Origin: Thamnidium elegans
Taxonomy: Eukaryota > Mucoromycota > Mucoromycetes > Mucorales > Mucoraceae
Direction of reading: 5' to 3'
Assembly: GCA_025201345.1 (NCBI GenBank)
Contig: JAIXMG010000035.1
Location: 310,001 to 374,000 of the forward strand
DNA: 64,000 bases
Shown: positions 45,444 to 57,143 of the stretch, in pieces
How the letters are laid out: the number at the start of each line of letters is the position of its first letter
How positions within the stretch are numbered: position 1 is the first letter of the stretch
Notes under the pieces: model-generated
The model's input: only the letters and a program-made list of their open reading frames with translations
Told to the model about the DNA's origin: nothing
The model's database searches: none
Translations under genes and position numbers: made by a program

Positions 45444-47691
45444 CTAGTTTTTGGAGCTCACACGAGAGATAGTAAAGACACCAACAATGACAATACCCAG
45501 GAAAGCAATAGCAGCAGGTAATATTAATTCCTGAGGAATGCCTGCAACAGTAACAGGAACAGGTTTTGATTTTTCAACTTGTTCTTCTTCTTCATCAGAA
45601 GATGATACAACTACTTCTTTCTTTACACTACGTTTCTTAGGTTTTTCTACTTTAGCTTCAGTAATTTCAATAACAGGAGGAGGAACATGAACAACTTCAG
45701 GTTCAATTTTCTTTTCTTCAACCACCACAGGTGCTTCTTCAACAACTACAACTTCTTCCTCTTCTTTAAATGTAGCATCATGAACAAATAACTTGACACG
45801 ATCTTGACCCATCTTACGAGCTAATTTAACAGCATCAACTACATCAGCATCAGAAGTAATCAAAACTTGATCTTCTTCATCGTCCAAGTAAGAAATACTT
45901 AACCATGAATCAGTTGCGTCTTCAGTCGATGTACCTTGATGACTTAAATGTTCTCCAATTACCTTTTGACGAACAGATTCTAAAAGTGTAGGATAACTAT
46001 CGTAGACAGAAGCGACACGATGTGTCTTGCCACCACTGGTTGTAAACTTGAAAGAGAACATATCTTCTTTGGTTTGCATGTGTTGACTGTGGCTTCTGTC
46101 TTCAGACATGGAAGATCTACCTTCGTCGTTGTTGGCTACCATGCTAGCGGATTCGTTTGGTGTAATCTCAGAGAATCCTTGCAATTGAGAGAATGAAGCT
46201 GAAGGTTCTGGGGAGATAGCACGAGAGATGGCATTAGAGTGGTTTTGAGAATGAGCAGATAGTAACTGAGAAGATAATGGATCAGATAATTGAGATTCCG
46301 AATCGTGTTGTTCTTGTGCACCAAAGCTATCCCAAAACCTACCCCACATAGGGCCCTCACCATCGTTTCCTTGGATACTGTTGATTTGTTCCATGGTTGC
46401 ATAAGTTAATTTTAAAACATCAACGATACCAACTACGTCACCGTTTTCAACGACAGGTAAATTAAGATAATGACCATCATGCATTTTCTTTAAAGCATCC
46501 ATGATAGATAATTGAGGATGAGCTGTATCAGGGTGAGGTGTCATAACACGTACAACAGAACAGTTTTCAGGGCTTAAACCTGCAGCAATAACACGTAATA
46601 CAACATCTTTTGTTGTAAAGATACCTGCCAAACCCTCTCTATCCATGACCAAGACAGCAGTTGTATGATAATCTTTCATCATACGAGCTACGTCTCTAAC
46701 ATTGGTCTTTACATTTACTTCAGGAGGAGCTGATCCATCCAATACTGAATTTAAATCAGGACATTCCATTTTATCACGTAATGCTTCCATATACTGTACT
46801 AATTGAACTGGGCTGTTACTCCATTCTTTTTCTACACCTTCAAGTGCATCATATAATTTACGAGATGATCCAAATGCTCTTTCCATCTTGTCAAGTGCTT
46901 CATATAGACATTTAGTGATATCTAATAATCCGAAAATATCTCCTTCTTCGTTACAGACAGGCTAAATAATTGTTTAGTGCACTTTAAATATTTCCTATTG
47001 CAGATATAATTACCAAGTGACGGAAACCACGGGATACCATTAGGTTAAGTGCGTCAGTTGCAGATGTATCAGAGGTAACACACATGGGTCCTTTAGTCAT
47101 GATTTTTGCTACTGTAGTATCTCTATATATATATATGTATTAGATCAGTGTATTGCCCTCCCTCTTTTTTTTTCTTTTCTATTTTCTTTTTTTTACCTAG
47201 CATCTAATGATTCAGCAACAACTCTATAAGCAAGATCTTTTGCGGTAAAGATACCACATAAATGATCTTCCTCATCCACAACTAATACACAATCACTTCT
47301 CTTTGCAGCCATTAATTGTGAAGCTTCAATAACCAACATGTTTTCCTTGACGGTTAAAGCTTGAGAAGGACGAAGTGCAGATACTGTACCGGCTATTTTA
47401 CGAGTTTGGCGTACTCGCTTTGAGCCAGTCTTTTTCTTTGAAAGTTCAGATTCCAACTTCTTTCTAATGGCCTGCAAAAAATATATATATATATATATAT
47501 ATATTAGAGATATATTTACAGAAAAAGGGTGAGGGGTAATAAAAAAAAAGGAACTTTGTTTAAGGTACCTCATCTCTCTTTGATTGACGTTGTCTACTTC
47601 CAGTGTTAACACTAGATTCTACTGTAGAAGAATTATCGTTACGAAAAGAAGCGGTAGCAGGAATCCTTGAATTAGCTCTTTTAGTAGACAT
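45444..47691 (-). CDS. CBS-domain/PB1-domain protein with C-terminal membrane anchor
   Basis: Four exons, complement(45444..46961, 47014..47122, 47197..47471, 47569..47691), encode 674 aa. The N-terminus is polar and basic. Four CBS motifs make two Bateman modules: about residues 65-125 (SDCVLVVDEEDHLCGIFTAKD), 135-190 (GFRHLPVCNEEGDIFGLLDI), 240-295 (TTAVLVMDREGLAGIFTTKD) and 305-360 (HYLNLPVVENGDVVGIVDVL). A PB1-like domain follows at about 450-545, with an OPCA-like acidic patch YLDDEEDQVLITSDADV. An acidic/Val-rich linker leads to a single hydrophobic tail anchor (LILPAAIAFLGIVIVGVFTI). CBS modules sense adenine nucleotides. Similar CBS-PB1 proteins occur across fungi without a fixed function. 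Confidence 0.88.
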
Positions 47692-47808
47692 TTTTTTTTT
47701 ACTTTTAAAAAAGAAGAAACAAAGCAAAGGAAAAGAAAATTTTCTTATACCCCCGTCCCTCTTTTTATATATTAAAGAGGTTACACACACACAAAAAATT
47801 ATTTTATT

Positions 47809-49216
47809 TTAAATTTCGATCTTTCTAGTCTTATCCATATAATAAGTAACAAGTTCATCTGTAACCTTACTCTTTCTTTCTTGGAAACCAGCAACAAACT
47901 TTTGTAAGACGTCAATACAAATCTTCTTTAATTCACCAGTCATTAATTCACCAGATTTATAAGACTACGTAAAAATAATAATAAAATATGTCAGTTAAAT
48001 CTTATAATGATATAAACCAGGTACTTACATCGTGGATCTTTTGTAATTCTTCATCATCTTCTAAAAAGAAGGAAAGGTATTGATAAGCAACATCAACTTC
48101 AGGTTTACCACCATTAGCTCTATGTTCTTCAACAGTAGCTCCTCCACCAGAGAAAGCATGCTTGTTAATCTTATTTTTAATTTGTTTAGCAGTATCTGTC
48201 ATAAAGATGGCAGAAGTATCAAGAGAAGCACTCATCTTGGTTTGAGGTCCTTGCAAAGCAGGGAAGAACTTGGCATGAATAAGACAAGGCTTGGGGTATT
48301 TCAATCTCTTTGCTACATCTCTAGTTAAACGGAAATAAGGATCTTGATCAATAGCACAAGGAATCAAACAAGGAATATCTTTCTTGTCACCAAAGATTTG
48401 AGGGAATGAGTTGGAGAAGGATGGTGCGGCTTGTACTGCTACAAAATGAGCTTTACCAATGTTGTCACTATCGTTGAAACCAAATGTTGATTTAGATTGG
48501 TTTAATGTAATACAACGGGCAATACGAACAACATTGTGATAGAATGCACCACCGACAAAGTCAAGGTTAGAGAAAATAAATGTCTTTTCAGCCTTGAAAC
48601 CACAAGCAATAATATCTCTGGCATTATCAAAAGCAAATTGATGACACATTTCAACTGTCAAATTAGGCTTGAATAAAAATTTTTCGTCGTCAGTTAATTG
48701 AATTACGAGAGGAACATCAAAAACGTCCTGAAGCCATCTACAAAAAAAAAAAAAGAATTAGATATATATATATATATAATTTTAGCTTATTAATACTTTA
48801 CTGGCAGAATACAAAAGGAACCATATGTCCTAAATGCATAGAGGCAGAAGAAGGACCACGTCCAGTATATAAAAAGAAGGGTTTCTTTTGTTCGAAACGA
48901 TCAAGAATAATACCAAGTTCTCTGCAATAAAATATTAGGATTGATTATGTCATAAAATTGGTGGTAGTACTAACCTGTGAGAAAAGAAGGTACCTCTTCT
49001 TAAAAAGATATGAGGTTTACGTCCAGTTAAAGTCTCGAAACGTTCTAATAAAGCAGCGTCAATGGGTCTGGTACCAAATTGGTCCATCAACTTGTTATAG
49101 TCAATGGCTTGTTGAACACCATCAACAACAGCACCTTCGACTTCCCAGGGTGTAACATTTTGAGAAACTGCTACTTCAATTTTCATGCCTTCTACTTGGT
49201 TATTTAACTCGGCCAT
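47809..49216 (-). CDS. WRS1: Cytoplasmic tryptophanyl-tRNA synthetase
   Basis: Four exons, complement(47809..47964, 48029..48737, 48802..48921, 48975..49216), encode 408 aa, close to yeast Wrs1. The class-I signatures are clear: [15 protein letters not shown] (HIGH-type, about residue 105) and KMSAS (KMSKS-type, about 290). The [18 protein letters not shown] block before the catalytic domain is characteristic of eukaryotic/archaeal TrpRS. There is no mitochondrial presequence, so cytosolic. It charges tRNA-Trp. The first donor is GTTAGT, a slightly less common form. It is divergent from the EF-P-like gene, with only 174 bp between start codons. Confidence 0.96.
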
Positions 49217-49390
49217 TTTCGAAAAGAAAAGTTTTTAAAAAAGAAGAAGAAAAGATAAATAAACTTTTTTTTTTGTTATTATTATATAATACAACCTTTT
49301 TTTTTTTAGATCTCAGTTATGAGTAACTGAGCATTTTGTTAGGGTAGTGGCTTGTTTTTTAAAAATTAAAAACCCTTTTGTCTTTTAACC
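49217..49390. promoter_or_regulatory. Shared 174-bp promoter of WRS1 and EF-P-like gene
   Basis: The two start codons are separated by 174 bp. The middle contains a telobox-type TTAGGGT (49339-49345) and homopolymer T tracts that may act as nucleosome-excluding elements. A bidirectional promoter is inferred from spacing. Confidence 0.45.
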
Positions 49391-50246
49391 ATGTCTAGTA
49401 CTTTGCTTTCATTCACAAGACAAGCTTCTTTCAAATGGACACGTACATTACCCGCTAGTCAACGTTTTTACAAGTTGAGTGTAGGTTCCATTAAAAAAGG
49501 TCAAGTAGTTCAATTAAAAGACAAGGCTTGGAAAGTTTTGACCAGAGACCATGTTTCTACTGGTAGAGGTGGTGCTGTTGTTAAAGTAAGTTTAGATAAT
49601 ACAGTGTTTAATAGTATGCGTTTTTGACAGCAAATGATATTTATTAGATGGAATTACAAGATATTTTATCCAATAATAAAATTAATGAACGTTTCAGATC
49701 AAGTGACAGTTTAGAAAGTAAATTATTTTGTATAACAATAGGAGGAAGGGGGGTTATAGACAAGAAAAAAAAATCTAACTACTTTTCATAGTCTTGAATT
49801 TAACAGATGAACCTTATCAATACTTGTATACAGAAGGTGAACAAGTTCATTTATTAAACTTGGAAAGTTTTGAAGAAATTGAAATGACAGTTAGTCAGTG
49901 TGAAGGATCAGTTAACATGTTGGAAGGTAAATTATATATTTTTTTTCTGGGTGTGTGTAGTTCATTCTAACGCCTTTTTTTTTATGTAGATTCTATGCTT
50001 GTTTCTGTTAATTTCCTTACTACTCCTGAACACGGTACACAACCTTGTACTTTTAAACTGCCTTCCAATTATACATATACAGTTCAATCAGTTGTTAACC
50101 GTGCTGGACAGGCTGCTAAAGGTACCGTCTATAAGACTGCCACTTTAACCAACGGCGCTAAATTACAAGTACCTGAATTCGTAAACGAGGATGATAAGAT
50201 TGTTGTTGATATTGATACCATGAAGTATGTAAAGCGTGAATTGTAA
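49391..50246 (+). CDS. Elongation factor P-like protein, predicted mitochondrial
   Basis: Four exons, 49391..49585, 49648..49717, 49792..49926 and 49990..50246, encode 218 aa. Residues 1-28 look like a presequence (LLSFTRQASFKWTRTLP). The body follows the three-domain EF-P layout: KKGQVVQLKDKAWKVLTRDHVSTGRGGAVVK (domain I, with the loop that carries the modified residue in bacterial EF-P), then YLYTEGEQVHLLNLESFEEIEM (domain II), then the C-terminal oligonucleotide-binding motif GAKLQVPEFVNEDDKIVVD (domain III). EF-P stimulates peptide-bond formation at difficult sequences such as Pro stretches. An organellar role is inferred. At the tip of the domain I loop the sequence is TGRGG, without the usual Lys, so modification is doubtful. 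Confidence 0.85.
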
Positions 50247-50412
50247 ATTTATTTTAACTGAGTGACGTTGATTTTTTTAAAAAAAAAGAGTTTTCATTGG
50301 GTAACTCCTCATAATGATAATGACTTCACTACCACTTTTTTTCTTTTTTTCTCTTCTTTTTTTCACACAGAACTTTTTTATATTTTTATTTATACGCATA
50401 TAATTAAAGCTC

Positions 50413-50454
<42 letters not shown>

Positions 50455-50554
50455 AAAAACGAAGAAATTATAACGAACCAAGTAGAAAGAAGAAATATAC
50501 CTTTTTTTTATAAAAAAAAAGGTGGAAAATAAATAAAACATATAAAGATTAGCC

Positions 50555-51724
50555 ATGGGCACAGCAGCTGTCAATTGGTGGAAAGAATTCGCGTAAGTTT
50601 TTTTTTTTTCTTTTACTTGTGATAGATTTGTATTGGATTAATAAAAGAAAAGAATAGTCAAAATCATGAAAATTTAAAGCACTCTATTGCGGGCGCAGGC
50701 GCTGGCATTGTTTCATCTATTGTTACTTGCCCATTAGATGTAGCCAAGACAAGATTACAGAACCAAGGAGTTCCTTTACCCGGAGAGAGATTGTATAGTG
50801 GTACAGTCGGTACTCTATCTAGAATTTGGACGGAAGAAGGTATTCGTGGGTTATATAGAGGTTTAGGTCCAACCATATTAGGCTACTTACCCACTTGGGC
50901 TATTTATTTTACTGCATATGATTATTGTAAAAGTCATTGGGCCGATGAATTAGGTATTTTTTGTTTTCTTTTTCGCTAGGCATGTGACTAATACGGATAT
51001 ATACATAATTAGGTCATGATAAAGAATGGTTACTACATATTTCCTCGGCAATGTCAGCTGGGGCTGCCTCAACCATGTTGACAAATCCGTTATGGGTTAT
51101 CAAAACTAGACTAATGGTAATTTGATATCTTATCACGGTTTTTTTTTATTGTGTACTAATATTTTATATATACCTAGACTCAAAACGAAAGAACAGCTTA
51201 TAGATATAATAATACATTACATGCATTTATTACAATTGCAAAGGAAGAAGGATTTCGAGGTTTTTATAAAGGTTTAGGGCCATCATTAATCGGTATTAGT
51301 CATGTTGCTGTACAATTTCCATTATACGAACGATTAAAAGTTGTATTTCGTAAGTGTTACAAATACATAATCCCTACGTATAAAAAAAAAAGCAACTAAC
51401 ATTTAGTCTGAAAAAGACGTCGATCGAGATATTGTTTCAGGTTCTTCGTCTATTTTATTAGCTTCTTCACTTTCAAAGATGGCAGCGAGTGTTGCAACTT
51501 ATCCTCATGAAGTGATTCGAACCAGGTTACAAAACCAAACTAGAAAACCGTACAAGTATCAAGGTATTGTTCACGCAATTAAAATCATCTCAAAGGAAGA
51601 AGGTATACGTGGGTTTTATAAAGGTTTATCAACAAACTTGGTTAGAACTGTACCTTCTTCAGCAATGACAATTCTTACGTATGAATTAGTCGTAAAGAAA
51701 TTAGACGATTGGAAAAATCTTTAA
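50555..51724 (+). CDS. Mitochondrial carrier, NAD+/pyrimidine-nucleotide type (Ndt1/Yia6-like)
   Basis: The preferred model has five exons, 50555..50592, 50658..50953, 51013..51116, 51178..51349 and 51441..51724, giving 297 aa, the usual carrier size. Three carrier signatures are present: CPLDVAKTRLQ, NPLWVIKTRLM and YPHEVIRTRLQ, each followed by the G-x-R/K-G helix motif (RGLYRGLGP, RGFYKGLGP, RGFYKGLST). NPLWVIKTR is typical of the NAD+, pyrimidine-nucleotide and folate/FAD carrier clade, and the TYPHEVIRTRLQNQ third repeat fits Yia6. The last acceptor is not certain: TTTCAG at 51440 gives an open frame, whereas the TTTAG at 51406 would cause an immediate stop. Confidence 0.85.
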
Positions 51725-51915
51725 AAAGTTTAAAGTTTATATAGTTTATATAGTAAAATATCTCTTTTTTTTTTTTTTTTTTTTTTTGTATATATACCAC
51801 CTTATTTTTTTTAATAGCAATATCTATTATTTATTTAATTAAAAAAAGAGTAAAGAAAAAAAAACGAGGGGTGGGGAATATAATGTGTGTATGTGTGTGT
51901 TCTATTTACAATCAA

Positions 51916-53716
51916 TCAAATGTTTTTGTTTGCTTCGTATTCTACAATGCCTTCTTCGTCAGTATATTCTACTTTACGTTCTACATCACGCATAATAGCA
52001 TCTTCTTCAGAATCGGTAATATCTGCTTTATGATGGCAGATATAAAATAAAACTGTACATAGCAACATAAAACCACAGATACCAGTATACATCCAAACCA
52101 ATTTAGGATCTACTGTAACTGAAACCAAAGCAAAAGCAAGAATAGAAGCAAAACAGTTGGTAAGCAAGAAAAGTGCCATGACAATAGATTTCATTGATTG
52201 TGGTGCCTTTTTATAAGCGTATTCCATACCAGTAATAGAAGCAAAAATTTCAGATATAGCAATCAATACATAGGATGGAATCAAGTAAGCAGCAGAGATC
52301 CAGTTTTCTCTACCTTCAGGGTGATCGTAGTAAGGAGGGGAATTGTATACCATGGATTGAATACCGGCAGTATATCCCATAGAGGCAGCAGCGAAAAAGA
52401 ATCCGCAGGTGATACGCGTAATGGGACGCATAGGTAAACCAATACGATGTAAAAACGGGTACACAAAACTATCCATCAGTGGAATCAAAATAATTAAGGC
52501 GATAGGATCAATATTTTGCATAATATCGTTGGGAACATTACCAGTCAACATGGTACCTGCCATAGAAACTAGATTGTTGGTCATTTGTGAGTAACATAAC
52601 CAGTAGATAGGGAACCAACAAAATACGACACAAGCTTTTAATGTACGTTTTAATTCATCTACAAAGATATCGTCCCAAGTTACTTTTTCAAGAAGTTCAG
52701 GCCGTTCACGAGATAAATTAGAAGGTTTACAGGCTTCTAAACCACCTTTCACCTTCCAGCTAAGATAAAATAAGCGACCGGCTTCAACGAAAACGGACCC
52801 ACGCGGTGGGTTAAGTACATACTGTTTACGACCCAATACAACAACAATAATACAAGGAATAAACATGAGTGTTGGTAACAGATAAGCAGGCCAGAAACCA
52901 ACATTCTTTTCTAATTCGGTAGTAGCAATAGCAGACAGAGAACCAATATTGATACCCCAATAAAAGTAGTTAAATATCTTTTGATAAGTAGCTTGAGGAG
53001 TAACGATAACACGATTGCCGTTGTTTAAGGTCTTTACGTAAGCGGATTTACTACGGTATTGTTCAGCAACAAGTGGAGAAACATTGGCTTTGATACCACC
53101 TGTAGCAAGACCAATAATAACAACTGCGACAATAAATCCCGGAAACGCGGCTCCTGATTCAATAGCCATAGGGATAGATGTCAAAGTAAGGATAATAAGA
53201 CCAACAAAGTAAATGATGGAAAATATAAGAATTGTCTTATATTTACCAAGGAATTGATCAGCTACGATAGCGCCCAAGATAGGTGTGATATAACACCAGA
53301 ATTGGAAAAAGGTAGTTAAAGAAGTAGCTACCTGTTGACCTTTACCCATAGCACCTGGCTGTTCGGCAGGATCTACATATTTACGCATAGATAAAAAGTT
53401 AGATAAAAATTATAAACACATATTAAGAGAAATTTGACTTACAAGAAGGAGGGTTTTCATGTTGAATATAATTTTGGAAAGGACCACTTAACCCATAATA
53501 CGTAAAACGTTCACAAAACTCGATAAGAATAACTAGAAATGCGGCCTTTGGTATCTTATCAGATACTTCAGTTAATTCTTTCCAGTCTTGCTCGGTTGGT
53601 TCAGGACCTTCTACAGTTTCGTCTTGAGTGTATGAAGGTGGGTCGGGTTCGTCTTTATATTCAACTGATGACCTGGTGTTATCTATCATATCTGCCTTCT
53701 TTTCTTCTTGCGTCAT
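51916..53716 (-). CDS. PTR2: Proton-coupled di/tripeptide transporter (POT/PTR family)
   Basis: Two exons, complement(51916..53372, 53443..53716), encode 576 aa. The N-terminal about 55 residues are acidic and cytosolic. Family signatures are plain: ILIEFCERFTYYGLSGPFQNYI (the E-x-x-E-R-type motif of helix 1), GAIVADQFLGKYKTILIF (PTR2 signature 1) and FNYFYWGINIGSLSA (PTR2 signature 2, FYxxINxGS). About 12 helices are visible. It imports di- and tripeptides at the plasma membrane using the proton gradient. The C-terminal tail is acidic, perhaps a regulatory/ubiquitination region. It is convergent with the carrier gene. Confidence 0.95.
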
Positions 53717-54305
53717 AATAGAAAGGGCTTTTTTTTAATTGCAAAAAAAAAAAAGGGGTTATAGGATTAAAAATCTTTTTTTTTTTTTTTTTTTAGTTCT
53801 TTTTTATACACTTCTTTCTAACGGAGACCTAAAAAAAAACAACAAGTTTCATATCATTTTGTTTTATAATGATGGCCTAAAAGATACGATATAAAAGACC
53901 ATCGTATTTATCTATGTATTTCTATGCTCTTTAGCATTCAATACGGTTATGTTTTAGTAACAAGAAAGGTTCTTTTTTTTATTCGTGAAATTTGATACTA
54001 TTAGGTCATATGAAAAAATTGGATAAATAGTTTTATTTTGCCTAAATATAGTAATAGCCTACTAAATTTGTTTCTCACGACCTTTTTTGTGCAACCAAAT
54101 TTAAAAAAGAAAACCCTGACATAAAGTGCTATAAAAGGAAGTATTTTTCCCTAATCTCTTCACACTGACGATTTACTCTATTGACCGATTGGATCGATTG
54201 ATAATGAGGGAGATTTTTTTTTCTGTGCGGCACGGGTATATTTTTGCATTCGTTAATATCCGTAATATACTTCCTTTCTTCTTCACCCCATCCTTTAATT
54301 TATAA
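53717..54305. other. AT-rich intergenic spacer
   Basis: This 590-bp AT-rich stretch contains the PTR2 promoter (minus strand) and the presumed promoter of a small plus-strand gene. No other coding frame is supported. Confidence 0.45.
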
Positions 54306-54787
54306 ATGCAATTAAAAAAACTATTGTTATCACTTGAAGAGATAATTCTGTACAAACCCTGGTTATATTACGCCTTTGTCTTACTGATACTTTTAATTCG
54401 TGGTGGATATCAGATACTTATTAGCCCTGTTTATGTATTAGTTTAACTTTTTTTTTTTTTTTTTTGCTCCGATATAAACTCTTCATGTATACTTTTTTTT
54501 TATCGCACGCTCATTTTAAAAAGTCCATAATGATATGCTTGGCTTTTTTTTAACCGGTGATTATTCACGGTAGAAATAAATATACCGATTTTTTTTTAAA
54601 ATTCATCTTTAAAAAAAGTAGCCAATACATATAATCCTATATAATTGCGTTTTTTATATTTCAGACCATTTTGATAAAGAAAGGAAACTTATGGGCCGTA
54701 TTCTTCCAGGCGTATTGGAATTCAATCATCGCTTTAACTTATATCCATAAGCTACCTTTTTTTTATGTGAATCAAATTAAATTATAA
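54306..54787 (+). CDS. Small two-exon membrane protein (83 aa), hypothetical
   Basis: Exons 54306..54434 and 54665..54787 join in frame across a 230-bp intron (GTATTA donor, TATTTCAG acceptor). The product has a short Leu-rich N-terminus, one clear hydrophobic helix (YYAFVLLILLIRGGYQILI) and a second amphipathic/hydrophobic part (LWAVFFQAYWNSIIALTYI) ending in a basic tail. Both halves look like protein and neither is homopolymeric. The intron is longer than most here and the donor is weak, so the model is tentative. It has some resemblance in plan to the orphan membrane proteins at 31-32.7 kb, but not enough to claim homology. Confidence 0.4.
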
Positions 54788-54927
54788 CCTATAGTAATGG
54801 TCGCATTATAATTTAACACCATGACATCAGAAAATATGAAACTTTTTTTTTTTTTTTTTTTTTTTGAAAAAATTATGCGCTATGTAGTTTTTATTATGTG
54901 TAAGAAAATATTTTAAAAAAAAGAAAT

Positions 54928-56168
54928 TTAATCGTCATGATCGTGTTCAGTATCATTACTAATAATACTATCAACTACATGCATAACACCATTGTTGAAG
55001 AAAATATTGGAATCAACAATACGAGCAGTCTTGTTCAAGGTAATATAACCTGATGTACTATTAACGTAAGCAGGGAAGGTGATATTACTGAAGGTAGTGA
55101 AATTGGTGTTACCATCATTGGTAAGAGCATTAGCAGTGATGTTGGGTGTGTAGTAAACACCTTCAACTAAGTGGCTACGAACTAAATCTTGAATAGTATC
55201 GTTGTTCATTCCGGTAAGGTTGGCCTTCTTTAATGCATCAGATGCAGGAGCAAAGAGTGTAAACTATAGACAAAAAGAATATGTTAGTAAATAACTTTTT
55301 TTTTTTTAGAAAAAAAATGAAAGTAAACCTACATTTGTAGTGCTATTCAAGGTACTTCCAATAATAGGATACTTCTTGAGTAATTCTTCAAAGCCGTCAA
55401 GGTCATCGACTTCCTTAATGACAGTAGTAGGTGACATAGGAGGAATTAAAACTAGAGTAAAAATATACATATTAGACTATTATTCGTATATAAATATATA
55501 AAACTTTTTTTATCATTACCTGATGAAATGATATTTATGAGACCATTTGTAGCATTGACATCCTTAATATCTACATCGGTATCGTCATGACCGTTACCGA
55601 CTTCATATTCGAGATAACTACCATTGGCTTGCATCCAAGTTTGGTTATGGAATTCAGCATATGAGGCATTATTTCCAATAAGAATAGGCAATCCTGTACC
55701 GAGGTGGTCGACTTTACTGTTGTTTAAGACGGAGTGTACAACACTAACAGAGATATTATGGTCAGTCAAGTTGGTCAAATTGACTCTATCACCCACAATG
55801 TGATATGTGATTAAATCGGAAACAGTATAGTTGTTGTAGGACATATTGGCAGGAGGGTAATCACCAGTGACATTAATTTTATGTTGTTTGGCATAGGCCT
55901 TCCAGACCGTCAAGACTTTATTAAGGACCCCATCGCTAGGAACAAAGCATGTCAAGTTACCAGGATTTTTCAACAAGTTGATAATAGGTTGATAACCAGT
56001 ATCAGAATTAACTAAACCGATAAATCTGCTTGCATTCAAGTTATTGTTGGGAGCAGATAACAGATCATAGATTGTGCTATTGTTATCGTTTTGTGTTTGG
56101 TTTTGTGTTTGAGCAACAACGGCCGAGACACCAAGAAGAGCGAGAGAAAGATATTTGCCGATTTGCAT
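54928..56168 (-). CDS. Secreted fasciclin (FAS1)-domain protein
   Basis: Three exons, complement(54928..55263, 55333..55451, 55520..56168), encode 367 aa. A signal peptide is evident (MQIGKYLSLALLGVSAVVAQ). Two FAS1 domains follow. The first, about residues 35-215, has LTCFVPSDGVLNKV and DLITYHIVGDRVNL. The second, about 225-360, has FTLFAPASDALKKA, LVRSHLVEGVYY and IFFNNGVMHVVDSII, the H2/YH-type motifs of FAS1. There are more than ten N-x-S/T sequons. The protein ends in HDHDD without a GPI-like tail, so it is predicted to be secreted. FAS1 domains mediate adhesion; a cell-wall or extracellular role is likely. The ATG at 56168 is chosen because it directly precedes the signal peptide. Confidence 0.9.
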
Positions 56169-56890
56169 TTGGATGAAAAGAGCAAAAGTCAATATACGTG
56201 ATTCTAATTATTTTTAAAAAATGGTCTTTTTATATATTTTTGGTTTGATCTTTCTTTTTTTTGTTTCGTTTCAGTCGTATAGAAAGTTCTGGGCAAATTA
56301 TACGATCATCAAAATTATCATTTATCAGGTTTTACTTGTGTATGAGATACCAGGTTTTACTTGTCCCTTGTTTAGATAGGAAAACGTACATCTTGGCAAA
56401 ACCCGCCCAGCTACCTTGCAGCAAAAACGCTACCAGTTAAAATATGATTTGGTAATCAAAACTTATCTATATTGAAGCGGCTTTGGATCCAGAGATGAGA
56501 TCATACGAGTGAAACTCTTGTAACATCGCTATCCTAAAGATTTATGACAAAAAAAAAAAAAAAAAGAAGGGTGATTTCTTCTGTTATAATTGTGTCATAG
56601 ATTAACATATGTTTTATCTCTTCTCCACCCCCCATATGTTTTCTCCCCTAGTCTCACGATTGTTTTATTACGAAATGAAGATATTTCACTAAAACTAAAA
56701 GCTCGACGTTGTCGTGTTTTCGCTGTAGTTTGTTATTAAATGAGTAGATAGAATATGCTGTAGTTTTGTTTAAAAGAATAAAAGAATAAAAGATGATTTT
56801 TATTTATTTTGTATACAATTAATATTTATAATATAATTTGAGGTTACATTTGTGTCTGTGAGCCAAAGTAAATAAAGTAAAAAAAAAAAA
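56169..56890. other. Intergenic spacer
   Basis: AT-rich sequence upstream of the fasciclin gene, with a direct repeat of CAGGTTTTACTTGT (about 56327 and 56351). No coding frame is supported. Confidence 0.4.
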
Positions 56891-57143
56891 AGGATTTCAG
56901 ATATTAATATTGTACAAGCTTTTCAACAACGGTAGTAGCGTCCGAGGAGGCCACACCATTCAGCCAGGGATAACGTCAATCATCATTAGAGAGTACGATG
57001 GTTACATCGTTTTCCTTTTTAGCAACCCCGTACAGGGTGACTCGAAAGCACAGACTAGCTTTACGCTGCTTACGCGCGTAACGGAGCTAGCGATTAAACT
57101 TTCTGCTGAGATTAAATTGGCTACGTGTAACACAACCTAATCA
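56891..57143 (+). other. Isolated ORF-bearing block of higher GC content
   Basis: A plus-strand frame of about 80 codons, without ATG, runs from a TTTCAG to TAA at 57140 (GGHTIQPGITSIIIREYDG, SFTLLTRVTELAIKLSAEIK). The opposite strand also has an open stretch. The block is visibly richer in GC (CGCGCGTAACGG, CCGAGGAGGCC) than the flanks. It may be an exon or relic of a gene I do not recognise. No function is assigned. Confidence 0.3.

Noticed and set aside
51407..51440. Alternative exon start SEKDVDRDIVS in the NAD+-type carrier
   Set aside because: Using the TTTAG acceptor with the preceding phase-1 exon gives an immediate stop; the TTTCAG at 51440 keeps frame.
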